Source: Flavobacteriaceae bacterium
Lineage (GTDB): Bacteria; Bacteroidota; Bacteroidia; Flavobacteriales; Flavobacteriaceae
Direction of reading: 5' to 3'
DNA length: 6,455 bases
Assembly (NCBI GenBank): GCA_018662905.1
Contig: JABJFE010000015.1
Location: forward strand, 1-6,455
In this document: one piece after another, positions 1 through 6,455 of the stretch
Position numbering within the stretch: position 1 is the stretch's first letter
Layout of the letters: the number at the start of each line of letters is the position of its first letter
Program-made: the position numbers and the translations under genes
Notes under the pieces: model-generated
What the model was told of the DNA's origin: nothing
Seen by the model: only the letters and a program-made list of their open reading frames with translations
Databases searched by the model: none

Positions 1-1
1 A

Positions 2-1357
2 ACTAAAGACATGGTTGAAACTCCAAATGTAATTTTTATTCTTGCTGATGACTTAGGGTTTGCCGACCTGAGTTCTTATGGCTCAAAAATGATTAATACC
101 CCTAACCTTGACTTGATGGCTAGCCAGGGAGCGCTTCTTAAGTCTTATTACTCAACTCAAGCTGTTTGTTCAGCCTCAAGAGCTTCGATATTAACTGGAA
201 GTTATCCTAACCGAATTGGGTTTAGTGGAGCTCTTGGTCCTAATTCCAAAAAAGGAATTAATCCAAGCGAATTTTTAATGTCTGAAATGTTTAAACAAAA
301 AGGATACAATACTGCAATCTACGGAAAATGGCATCTTGGAGATAATAAAAAGTTTTTACCTACAAATCATGGCTTTGATGATTTTTTTGGAATTTTATAT
401 TCAAACGATATGTGGCCTTTTCATGCAGAATATCCAGATAGTTATCCAGACTTAATGCTTTATGATTACGATAAGCCAGTTGAAGTACTAACTGACCAAT
501 CAGATTTAACAATGGAATTGACAAGAAAAAGTATTTCATTTATAGAAAAAAATAAAAACACTCCATTCTTTTTATACTTAGCCCACCCACAACCTCATGT
601 CCCCTTGTTTGCCTCTTCAAAGTTTAAAGGCCGATCAGATCACGGACTCTATACAGATGTAATTGAAGAAATTGACTATTCTTTAGGGCAAATAATGGAA
701 ACATTAAAGAAAAATAATTTAGATAAAAACACAATCGTTGTTTTTACATCAGATAATGGTCCTTGGCTTTCTTACGGAGATCATGCAGGCTCAACAGGTA
801 TATATAGAGAAGGAAAAGGAACGACGTGGGAAGGTGGACAAAGAGTGCCTTGTTTAGTTTGGTATCCTCGTGAAATAAAGCCGAGTACAGTAATTTCAAC
901 TCCTTTTATGGGTATTGATTGGCTTCCAACTTTTGCAAAGCTTACCAATTCTAAACTGTCTGAAAATAAAATAGATGGAAAAAATATTTGGAAAAATTTA
1001 ACTGGAAAAACTGAAGCTAATCCTCACGAAGCATTGTTTTTTTATTATCATAAAAACAGTTTACATGGAGTTAGGTATGGAGATTATAAAATGTATTTTC
1101 CACACAGATATAGGACTTTAAATGGGAGAACAGGCAGAGATGATGGATCGCCAATTAAGTATGAATACGTGAATCTTATAGAAAATGAGCTTTATAATTT
1201 AAAAACAGACCCATCTGAAACTATAAACATTATTAATGAAAACCCAGAATTAGCTAAAAAAATAATTGCCTTAGCTGACATTAAAAGAAAAGAAATTGGA
1301 GATGATTTAACTAACGTTATTGGTTTAGAAAACAGAGAAGTTGGAATGATTGATTAA
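2..1357 (+). CDS. Type I sulfatase, arylsulfatase A-like (5' end cut off by window)
   Basis: Hydrolyses sulfate esters, probably on a sulfated glycan, in the periplasm or at the cell surface. Numbering from the ATG at 11, all expected active-site residues of the arylsulfatase A family are visible: metal ligands D13 and D14 (ADDLG), the formylglycine site C53 in CSASR with R57, K106 and H108 in GKWHLG, H196 in the HVP motif, metal ligands D248 and N249 in SDNGP, and K269 in GKGTTWEGG. The usual C-terminal ELYNLKTDP stretch is present, so the 3' end is complete. The codons before position 11 (ACT AAA GAC) stay open in frame, and the core sulfatase fold begins at once after this Met with no signal peptide. 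I therefore infer that the true start and leader lie left of the window and give the CDS as partial. Residue +2 of the formylglycine motif is Ala, not Pro. The exact sulfatase subfamily and substrate cannot be told by eye. It is probably co-transcribed with the next two genes. Confidence 0.95.
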   Translation, partial: TKDMVETPNVIFILADDLGFADLSSYGSKMINTPNLDLMASQGALLKSYYSTQAVCSASRASILTGSYPNRIGFSGALGPNSKKGINPSEFLMSEMFKQKGYNTAIYGKWHLGDNKKFLPTNHGFDDFFGILYSNDMWPFHAEYPDSYPDLMLYDYDKPVEVLTDQSDLTMELTRKSISFIEKNKNTPFFLYLAHPQPHVPLFASSKFKGRSDHGLYTDVIEEIDYSLGQIMETLKKNNLDKNTIVVFTSDNGPWLSYGDHAGSTGIYREGKGTTWEGGQRVPCLVWYPREIKPSTVISTPFMGIDWLPTFAKLTNSKLSENKIDGKNIWKNLTGKTEANPHEALFFYYHKNSLHGVRYGDYKMYFPHRYRTLNGRTGRDDGSPIKYEYVNLIENELYNLKTDPSETINIINENPELAKKIIALADIKRKEIGDDLTNVIGLENREVGMID

Positions 1358-1367
1358 ATTTTTAAAA

Positions 1368-1439
1368 ATGAGTAATAGAAGAAATTTTATAAAAAAATCT
1401 GCATTAGGAACTTTAGGAGTTTCTAGTATTTTAGGTTGT
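1368..1439 (+). other. Tat lipoprotein signal sequence of the glycosylasparaginase
   Basis: Residues 1-24 show Arg4-Arg5 in NRRNFIKK, a moderately hydrophobic h-region (SALGTLGVSSIL) and Cys24 after Ile-Leu-Gly, which fits a lipobox. Residues +2 and +3 after the Cys are Asp and Glu. In Bacteroidota, acidic residues close to the lipidated Cys are part of the known lipoprotein export signals for surface display, but the match here is only partial, so surface location is a guess. Confidence 0.75.
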
Positions 1440-2351
1440 GATGAATTAAACAATGCTAATATTAAAAAAACCTATCCTAGAATTATTTCTACTTGGAATC
1501 ACGGCTTAGATGCAAATAAAAAAGCTTGGGAAGTTTTAAAAAATGGAAATGGCGGACTTTCTGCAATTGAAGAAGGTGTAAAAGTATCGGAAGCTGATCC
1601 AAAAGTAAGATCAGTGGGTTATGGAGGATATCCAGACAGAGAAGGTATTGTCACATTGGATGCTTGTATAATGGATAAAAACAGTAATTGCGGATCGGTA
1701 AGTTTTTTACAGAATATTAAACATCCTATTTCAGTTGCAAGACATGTCATGGAAGACACTCCACATGTTATGCTTTCTGGAAAGGGAGCTTTGGATTTTG
1801 CAATTTCAAAAGGATACAAGCAAGAAAACTTATTGACTGATGATTCAAAAAAAGATTGGCTGAATTGGAAAGAAAAATCCAACTATAAGCCTGTTATAAA
1901 TATTGAAAATCACGATACAATCAGCATGTTATTAATTGATGATGTTGGCGATTTGTATGGCGCCTGTACAACTAGTGGCGCAGCTTGGAAAATGCACGGC
2001 AGAGTTGGAGATTCTCCTATAATTGGAGCAGGTTTATTTTTAGACAATGAGGTTGGAGCTGCTGCTGCTACTGGACTAGGAGAAGCCATTATAAAAACCT
2101 CTGGAAGCGCCATGGTTGTTGAGTTAATGAGACAAGGTGCTTCGCCTTTAGAAGCATGTAAAACAATAGTAAAAAGGATATCAAAAATCCATAAGTCTGG
2201 ACCTGAATGGGATTACCTTCAAGTTGGATTTATAGCAATTAATAAAAATGGAGAATACGCTGGTTATAGTTTAAGAAAGGGATTTAATTATTCTCTATGC
2301 GACCAGAAAAACAAGGATTTACTAATTGACGCTAAATATGAAATAGGATAA
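1368..2351 (+). CDS. N4-(beta-N-acetylglucosaminyl)-L-asparaginase (glycosylasparaginase), Tat lipoprotein
   Basis: Ntn hydrolase that cleaves the amide bond between GlcNAc and asparagine, a late step in breaking down N-linked glycopeptides. From the ATG at 1368 it has 327 residues, about the length of the characterised bacterial and human precursors. The autocleavage site is HDT with catalytic Thr184, so D183/T184 would split the chain into alpha and beta subunits. Substrate-site residues known from the human enzyme also appear: W43 in STWNHG, R212 and D215 in GRVGDSP, and T235-G236 in AAAATG. The N-terminus has a twin-arginine motif (NRRNFIKK) followed by a short hydrophobic stretch and the lipobox-like ILGC with Cys24, indicating Tat export and lipid anchoring. 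An ATG at 1350 adds six residues and would overlap the sulfatase stop; I prefer 1368 because it gives the typical MSNRRNF start and a 10-base gap. One oddity is Ser in place of the usual Gly two residues after the catalytic Thr. Plant-type asparaginase is less likely because the HDTI and GRVGDSP motifs match glycosylasparaginase. Confidence 0.92.
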   Translation: MSNRRNFIKKSALGTLGVSSILGCDELNNANIKKTYPRIISTWNHGLDANKKAWEVLKNGNGGLSAIEEGVKVSEADPKVRSVGYGGYPDREGIVTLDACIMDKNSNCGSVSFLQNIKHPISVARHVMEDTPHVMLSGKGALDFAISKGYKQENLLTDDSKKDWLNWKEKSNYKPVINIENHDTISMLLIDDVGDLYGACTTSGAAWKMHGRVGDSPIIGAGLFLDNEVGAAAATGLGEAIIKTSGSAMVVELMRQGASPLEACKTIVKRISKIHKSGPEWDYLQVGFIAINKNGEYAGYSLRKGFNYSLCDQKNKDLLIDAKYEIG

Positions 2352-2353
2352 TG
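2349..2353 (+). promoter_or_regulatory. TAATG stop/start overlap (translational coupling)
   Basis: The TAA stop of the glycosylasparaginase (2349-2351) shares its last A with the ATG of the membrane cytochrome gene (2351-2353). Such an overlap normally means one mRNA with termination-reinitiation between the two genes. It also fixes the start of the downstream gene, whose first residues lead straight into its first membrane helix. Confidence 0.7.
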
Positions 2354-4390
2354 GAAATTTTAAATTATTTAGGCAAATTTCATCCTGTTGTTTTGCACCT
2401 GCCAATTGGGGCATTATACTTAACGTTTTGTCTTGTTCTTCTTGAGAAGTTTTTTAAATCAAATTATACAATTCCTATAAGATTTGGATTATTGTTTTCA
2501 TTTGTATTTTCTGTTTTAAGCGCCATGCTTGGGTATTTTCTTTATTTAGGTGATGATTTTTCAGGTGATCTAATAGAGAGGCACATGTGGCTTGGGATTT
2601 CTACGACTCTCTTTATAGGACTTTTGTTGTGGATTCATAAAACCACTACACATATAAAATATTTCAACGGAGTGTTTTTAATTACGATTGTTCTATTGTC
2701 AGTAACAGGACATTTTGGAGGACAAATAACACACGGAAGTGAATATTTAAAATTACCAGATTTCAGCAAAACTAGTAATCAAGCTAGTGTTGATAGTCTA
2801 AACCTGTACACAAGTATTGTAATGCCAATCTTAGATAATAAATGTGTTAAATGTCATAATCAAAATAAATCTAAAGGAGATTTAATACTGAATTCAAAAG
2901 AATCAATTTTAAAAGGAGGTGAATCAGGCAGTATATTAGTCTCTTTTGACCCTGAATCAAGTCATTTATACAATTATCCAAACCTTCCAATGGAAGATGA
3001 AATGCACATGCCACCTGATGGAAACTCTCAGCTTACAGAAAATGAAATAGAGTTGCTTAGAATATGGATAGATAAAGGTGCAGAATTCGAGTCGTTTAAT
3101 TCATTTGTGTCTTTTGAAAAATCCGAACAAGAAATTGTTAATTCTTTTATTAAGGTTGATTTAGAAAAAGTGGATCCACCCAGAAAAAAAGATCTTGAAA
3201 AATTATTAGAGCTTAATTTTAGACTCGAAAGAAATAGTGTTTCAAATAATTATTTAGAAGCTAAATTTTTAGGTACAGTTTTAAAATCAAAACATTTAAA
3301 TGCTTTGTCAAAAGTTAAAACACAGTTAATCAAATTAGATTTAAGTAATTCCAATTTAAACGACAATTTGATTTATGATTTAAAATCTTTCGAAAATTTA
3401 AAATATTTAAAAATTAATAATACTAGTATTACTGATAATGGTTTATTATCGGTCAGTTCCTCTGTAGAAAGTCTTAATTTAAATAATACGGATATAAGTT
3501 TTGAAGGTTTAAAGCAGTTGTTACAAAATAATGAGTTAAAAAATGTCTACTTGTGGAATACCAATTTAAACAATGAAAATCAACAAATGCTTACGGACTT
3601 GTATTCTGTTAATTTAAATTTTGGAGTAAGTGATTTTGCTAAGGGAGTTCCATTGTCCTCTCCTGAGCCCATATCAGAACAAACAATGTTTTCGGATTCT
3701 ATAAAAATAGAGTTTTATAAGCCTTTAGGAGATCCCACAATTAGGTACACTATTAATGGAGAAGATCCAGACTCTTTGTCTACTATATATACCAATCCAT
3801 TTTTTATTTCTAGCACTATAAATCTTAAGGCAAAAGCCTTTAAAAAGGGTTGGTTAGACAGTAAAATAGGAACTGTAGATTTTGTTAAAGTAGAGGGGAT
3901 TTTAAAAGATTATGTGCTAAAAACTGCCCCAGATAACAGGTACAAAAACCCTAAAAAATTATTTGATGGAATTGTTGGGGATATCAATTTCAGAGATGGT
4001 CATTGGAACGGCTTTATTCGTACTCAAGATTACAAAAAAGGTGTTAACGAACGAAATTCAGGAGATTTGGTGTTAGAAATAGATTTAAACGGAAAGTCAC
4101 ATTCTGGAATTGGTATACACGCTTTAGAATCGCTAGGATCTTATATTATGTTTCCAAGTAGTATAGAACTTTATGATATTACTGGAAATCAAGATAAATT
4201 AATTTATTCAAAAGACTATAAACCTTCTGTTTTAGGTGCTACAGATCTTGTGAAGTTTTTTAAAATTCCAATAACTCAAAAATCAGAAAAGCTAAAGCTT
4301 GTTATAAAAAGCAATAAAAATCTCCCAAAAGGGCACCCTGCTCAAGGCGAATACGCTTGGTTATTTGTTGATGAGATTCTTTTCTTATAG
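2351..4390 (+). CDS. Membrane-anchored cytochrome c / LRR / chitobiase C-terminal-like multidomain protein
   Basis: Function unknown; a 679-residue mosaic. Residues about 8-125 form four hydrophobic helices starting with FHPVVLHLPIG, which resembles DUF2231 membrane domains. Residues about 153-250 match planctomycete-type cytochrome c (PSCyt1): a haem-binding CVKCH (C165, C168, H169), the KGDLILNSKE and LKGGESGS stretches, likely axial Met220 in HMPPDG, and the closing LLRIWIDKGAEF. Residues about 300-425 contain irregular leucine-rich repeats (LIKLDLSNSNL, LKYLKINNTSI, VESLNLNNTDI). Residues about 430-515 resemble the chitobiase/hexosaminidase C-terminal (FN3-associated) module, with IRYTINGEDPD and LKAKAFKKGW. 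Residues about 520-679 form a beta-rich module with LFDG (537-540), W552 and terminal W670, reminiscent of discoidin or carbohydrate-binding domains. With four helices and a haem that must be attached outside the cytoplasm, both termini probably face the periplasm. It overlaps the glycosylasparaginase stop by one base and is the last gene of the presumed operon. No catalytic residues of a glycoside hydrolase were recognised. Domain calls are by eye; the cytochrome call is the firmest. Confidence 0.88.
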   Translation: MEILNYLGKFHPVVLHLPIGALYLTFCLVLLEKFFKSNYTIPIRFGLLFSFVFSVLSAMLGYFLYLGDDFSGDLIERHMWLGISTTLFIGLLLWIHKTTTHIKYFNGVFLITIVLLSVTGHFGGQITHGSEYLKLPDFSKTSNQASVDSLNLYTSIVMPILDNKCVKCHNQNKSKGDLILNSKESILKGGESGSILVSFDPESSHLYNYPNLPMEDEMHMPPDGNSQLTENEIELLRIWIDKGAEFESFNSFVSFEKSEQEIVNSFIKVDLEKVDPPRKKDLEKLLELNFRLERNSVSNNYLEAKFLGTVLKSKHLNALSKVKTQLIKLDLSNSNLNDNLIYDLKSFENLKYLKINNTSITDNGLLSVSSSVESLNLNNTDISFEGLKQLLQNNELKNVYLWNTNLNNENQQMLTDLYSVNLNFGVSDFAKGVPLSSPEPISEQTMFSDSIKIEFYKPLGDPTIRYTINGEDPDSLSTIYTNPFFISSTINLKAKAFKKGWLDSKIGTVDFVKVEGILKDYVLKTAPDNRYKNPKKLFDGIVGDINFRDGHWNGFIRTQDYKKGVNERNSGDLVLEIDLNGKSHSGIGIHALESLGSYIMFPSSIELYDITGNQDKLIYSKDYKPSVLGATDLVKFFKIPITQKSEKLKLVIKSNKNLPKGHPAQGEYAWLFVDEILFL

Positions 4391-4579
4391 TTTTTGTATA
4401 AATTATTTTTAAAACATTCGCTTTCAAATGTTTGATCAGTTTTAAGAAGGTTTTTCAGATAATCGTTGATCGTAATAAATTCCACTTTAGTCGAAATATT
4501 TTAAATTATTTACGAATATGTTAAAAAAGTGTTAATGATTTTATTAAATTAGTACTGATTTAAACAAAACTAAATATTT
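4391..4579. other. Intergenic region between the sulfatase operon and the susC-like gene
   Basis: These 189 bases are very A/T-rich and hold no credible gene; the only short ATG frames (near 4429 and 4518) end after five codons. The spacing, against the tightly packed genes before it, suggests that transcription ends here and restarts for the receptor gene. The leader just before the ATG at 4580 is A-rich (AAACAAAACTAAATATTT) with no Shine-Dalgarno site, as is usual in flavobacteria. No convincing Bacteroidota promoter (TTG and TAnnTTTG at proper spacing) was found. Confidence 0.6.
4412..4433 (+). terminator. Possible weak terminator hairpin
   Basis: AAACATT (4412-4418) and AATGTTT (4427-4433) are perfect inverted repeats of 7 bases around an 8-base loop, 22 bases after the stop of the membrane cytochrome gene. 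The location suits an operon end. The stem has only one G-C pair and only a short T run follows (TTTT at 4440-4443), so it may be a chance pairing in A/T-rich DNA. Confidence 0.25.
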
Positions 4580-4651
4580 ATGAAAACAAAATTTTTAACA
4601 ATTTTGTCCTCTTTCTTATTGATGTTTGCCTTCGGTTTTTCCGTTCAAGCT
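4580..4651 (+). other. Sec signal peptide of the SusC-like receptor
   Basis: Residues 1-24: positive start (MKTK), hydrophobic core (FLLMFAFGF) and a V-Q-A cleavage site before Gln25. This supports 4580 as the true start, since the leader leads directly into the SISGTVTD start of the mature beta domain. Confidence 0.85.
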
Positions 4652-6455
4652 CAATCAATTAGTGGGACAGTAACCGACGATAACGGTGTGCCTCTTCCTG
4701 GAGCTACTGTTTTAGTCGAAGGAACTCAAAATGGAGTTTCAACTGATTTCGATGGTAATTATTCAATTAACGCTTCAAGCGGGGATACCCTTGTTTTTAG
4801 CTTTGTTGGATATTCAAATCAATCAGTAGTTGTCGGATCTTCTGCAACGGTTAATGTTTCTTTACAACCAGATAACGCTTTATCTGAAGTTGTAGTAACT
4901 GCACTTGGTGTAAAAAGAAACGTGAAAGCGGTTGGGTATTCAATTACTCAAGTAGATGGTGAAGAACTAAGCTCAAACAAATCAACTAATGCTATTAATT
5001 CCTTACAAGGAAAGGTTGCCGGAGTTGTGGTAACTGGTTCTGCAATGGGAGCTAAAGGTTCAAGTAGAGTTGTTATTCGTGGAGCTAGCTCGCTAAATGG
5101 AAACAATCAGCCTTTATACGTTATTGATGGAATTACTATCAACAATGACAACTTAGGAGCTGCTGGTATGTGGGGTGGTACTGACTACGGAGATGGTATC
5201 TCTAGTATTAACCCAGACGATATTGAATCAGTTTCTGTTTTAAAAGGTGGTGCAGCTGCAGCACTTTATGGATCAAGAGCTTCTAATGGTGTTATTTTAA
5301 TTAATACTAAAAGTGGAGCTGGTGCTAAAGGAATTGGTGTTGAGTACAATACAACAATGCAATTTGACATTCTAAACAACAGTTTAGTAGATGTTCAAAC
5401 AATGTACGGTCAAGGTCGTGATGGTGTTCACACTACTGGGTTTGCTAACAGAACTTTTGATAGTTGGGGAGCAAAACTTGATGGATCAATGAAAGAACAA
5501 TTTGATGGCGTATCAAGACCATACTCTTACACTGGAGATAATCAAGATAAATTTTATAGAGTAGGTGAAACTTACACTAATACTATTTCTGTTTCAACTG
5601 CAAATGAAAATTCGAATACTCGTTTTTCTGCAACTAATTTGGATAATAAAGATGTTACTCCAAATTCGTCTCTAAAAAGAAATTCATTTTCGGTTAACAA
5701 CTCTAATAAATTTGGAGATAAAATATCTGTTGATGTAAACATGAAATATGTTTTAGAAAATCAGGTAGGAAATCCACAAATGGCAGATGGTCCGGGGAAT
5801 TCAAACTGGCCGGCACGTTATTTTGCAAATTCATTAGATATTAGTACGATGACTGGTGAGGACGGTATGGGTGCGCTTGCTGATGGTACTGAACTTGGTA
5901 CCTCTGAAAATATTTATTTAACAAATCCATGGTGGTCAGCTTATAAGTTTATCAACTCTTCTAAGAAGGAAAGATTTATAGGTGCTGTTAATGCAAGATA
6001 TGACGTTACTGATTATTTATATTTAAGAGGTAGAATTGGTGGAGACAGATATTCTTATAGAAAAACAAACTCTACACCCTACGGTACAAGATTTCAACCA
6101 ATGGGTTCTATTAATGAACAATCAAGAAATTTCAAACAATACGATGCTGATGCGTTTTTAGGTACAGACAATTTACAAATCGTTGATGATTTATCTTTAA
6201 CTGCATTTGTTGGGATAGGAACAAACTACCAAAACATGGAAATGGTTTTAGTTATTGGTGGAGATTTTATTGTTCCATTTTTAATAAATGTTAAGAACAC
6301 TAAAAATCAATCTACTGGATATAATTCTTGGGAAAAGCAAATTGAGTCAGTATATGGTTCTGCAGAATTTGGATTCCAAGACTGGGCTTTCTTAACAGTA
6401 ACAGCAAGAAACGACTGGTTCTCAACTTTATCTTTAAAAGACAAAGAAGCTCCAA
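4580..6455 (+). CDS. SusC-like TonB-dependent outer-membrane receptor (3' end cut off by window)
   Basis: Outer-membrane importer that, with a SusD-type lipoprotein, takes up oligosaccharides or peptides using TonB energy. The reading frame stays open from the ATG at 4580 to the window end (625 complete codons); family members are usually about 1000 residues. Residues 1-24 are a signal peptide (MKTKF, hydrophobic core, VQA cleaved before QS). Residues about 27-100 form a carboxypeptidase-regulatory-like beta domain (SGTVTDDNG, PLPGATV, TDFDGNYSI). EVVVTALG (103-110) is the TonB-box-like segment typical of SusC proteins. The plug domain spans about 113-245 and contains LQGKVAGV, VIRGASSL, PLYVIDGI, and the hallmark INPDDIESVSVLKGGAAAAL and YGSRASNGVILINTKSG stretches. 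The rest is the first part of the beta-barrel. There is no N-terminal STN domain between the leader and the regulatory-like domain, so anti-sigma signalling through this receptor is not expected. The substrate cannot be read from the sequence; the sulfatase and glycosylasparaginase upstream suggest a sulfated glycan or glycopeptide. Confidence 0.95.
   Translation, partial: MKTKFLTILSSFLLMFAFGFSVQAQSISGTVTDDNGVPLPGATVLVEGTQNGVSTDFDGNYSINASSGDTLVFSFVGYSNQSVVVGSSATVNVSLQPDNALSEVVVTALGVKRNVKAVGYSITQVDGEELSSNKSTNAINSLQGKVAGVVVTGSAMGAKGSSRVVIRGASSLNGNNQPLYVIDGITINNDNLGAAGMWGGTDYGDGISSINPDDIESVSVLKGGAAAALYGSRASNGVILINTKSGAGAKGIGVEYNTTMQFDILNNSLVDVQTMYGQGRDGVHTTGFANRTFDSWGAKLDGSMKEQFDGVSRPYSYTGDNQDKFYRVGETYTNTISVSTANENSNTRFSATNLDNKDVTPNSSLKRNSFSVNNSNKFGDKISVDVNMKYVLENQVGNPQMADGPGNSNWPARYFANSLDISTMTGEDGMGALADGTELGTSENIYLTNPWWSAYKFINSSKKERFIGAVNARYDVTDYLYLRGRIGGDRYSYRKTNSTPYGTRFQPMGSINEQSRNFKQYDADAFLGTDNLQIVDDLSLTAFVGIGTNYQNMEMVLVIGGDFIVPFLINVKNTKNQSTGYNSWEKQIESVYGSAEFGFQDWAFLTVTARNDWFSTLSLKDKEAP

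Noticed and set aside
1350..1367. Upstream ATG at 1350 as start of the glycosylasparaginase
   Set aside because: Possible, but it adds MIKFLK before the typical Tat start and overlaps the sulfatase stop by eight bases; the ATG at 1368 gives a better leader.
1619..1882. Open frame of 87 codons on the minus strand
   Set aside because: Lies wholly inside the glycosylasparaginase gene, which has clear family motifs across this stretch; the antisense product shows no recognisable domain.
1910..2113. Open frame of 67 codons on the minus strand
   Set aside because: Antisense to the catalytic Thr and substrate-binding motifs of the glycosylasparaginase; its Ala/Pro-rich content mirrors the Gly/Ala-rich coding strand.
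3330..3560. Recurring A/T-rich words such as AATTTAAA and TTTAAAT as a DNA repeat
   Set aside because: They encode Leu, Asn and Lys of the leucine-rich repeats in an A/T-rich genome; the units are not conserved at the DNA level.
4427..4434. AATGTTTG as a possible -7 element
   Set aside because: First base is wrong, the nearest TTG (4394-4396) is 30 bases away, and it overlaps the right arm of the hairpin.
4545..4552. TAAATTAG as a possible -7 promoter element for the susC-like gene
   Set aside because: One mismatch to TAnnTTTG and no TTG at the required distance upstream.

Overview
The window looks like chromosomal DNA from a member of the Bacteroidota, most likely a marine or aquatic flavobacterium. 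The DNA is strongly AT-rich, the start codons have A/T-rich leaders instead of clear Shine-Dalgarno sites, and the last gene is a SusC-type TonB-dependent receptor with the hallmark plug signature of this phylum. A type I sulfatase beside a SusC gene is typical of glycan-utilisation regions in these bacteria.

Layout, all on the + strand. Positions 2-1357 hold most of an arylsulfatase A-like sulfatase, with its N-terminal leader cut off by the window edge. Positions 1368-2351 hold a Tat-exported, probably lipid-anchored glycosylasparaginase (GlcNAc-Asn amidase, Ntn hydrolase). Positions 2351-4390 hold a 679-residue multidomain membrane protein: four helices of DUF2231 type, a one-heme planctomycete-type cytochrome c domain, a leucine-rich-repeat stretch, a chitobiase C-terminal-like (FN3-associated) module and a C-terminal beta-rich module resembling a discoidin or carbohydrate-binding domain. 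These three genes are packed with a 10-base gap and then a 1-base stop/start overlap (TAATG), so they are very probably one operon. Positions 4391-4579 are a 189-base A/T-rich spacer with one weak hairpin. Positions 4580-6455 hold the first 625 residues of a SusC-like receptor that runs off the right edge; its SusD partner would be expected just beyond.

Working model (inference): the SusC-like receptor imports a glycan or glycopeptide. The sulfatase removes sulfate esters, and the glycosylasparaginase cuts the sugar-asparagine bond left after an N-glycan has been trimmed. The third protein is an inner-membrane haem protein with periplasmic binding modules of unknown function. Sulfatase plus glycosylasparaginase suggests sulfated N-linked glycopeptides, but the sequence alone does not prove the substrate. 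No RNA genes, CRISPR arrays, insertion sequences or phage genes were seen.
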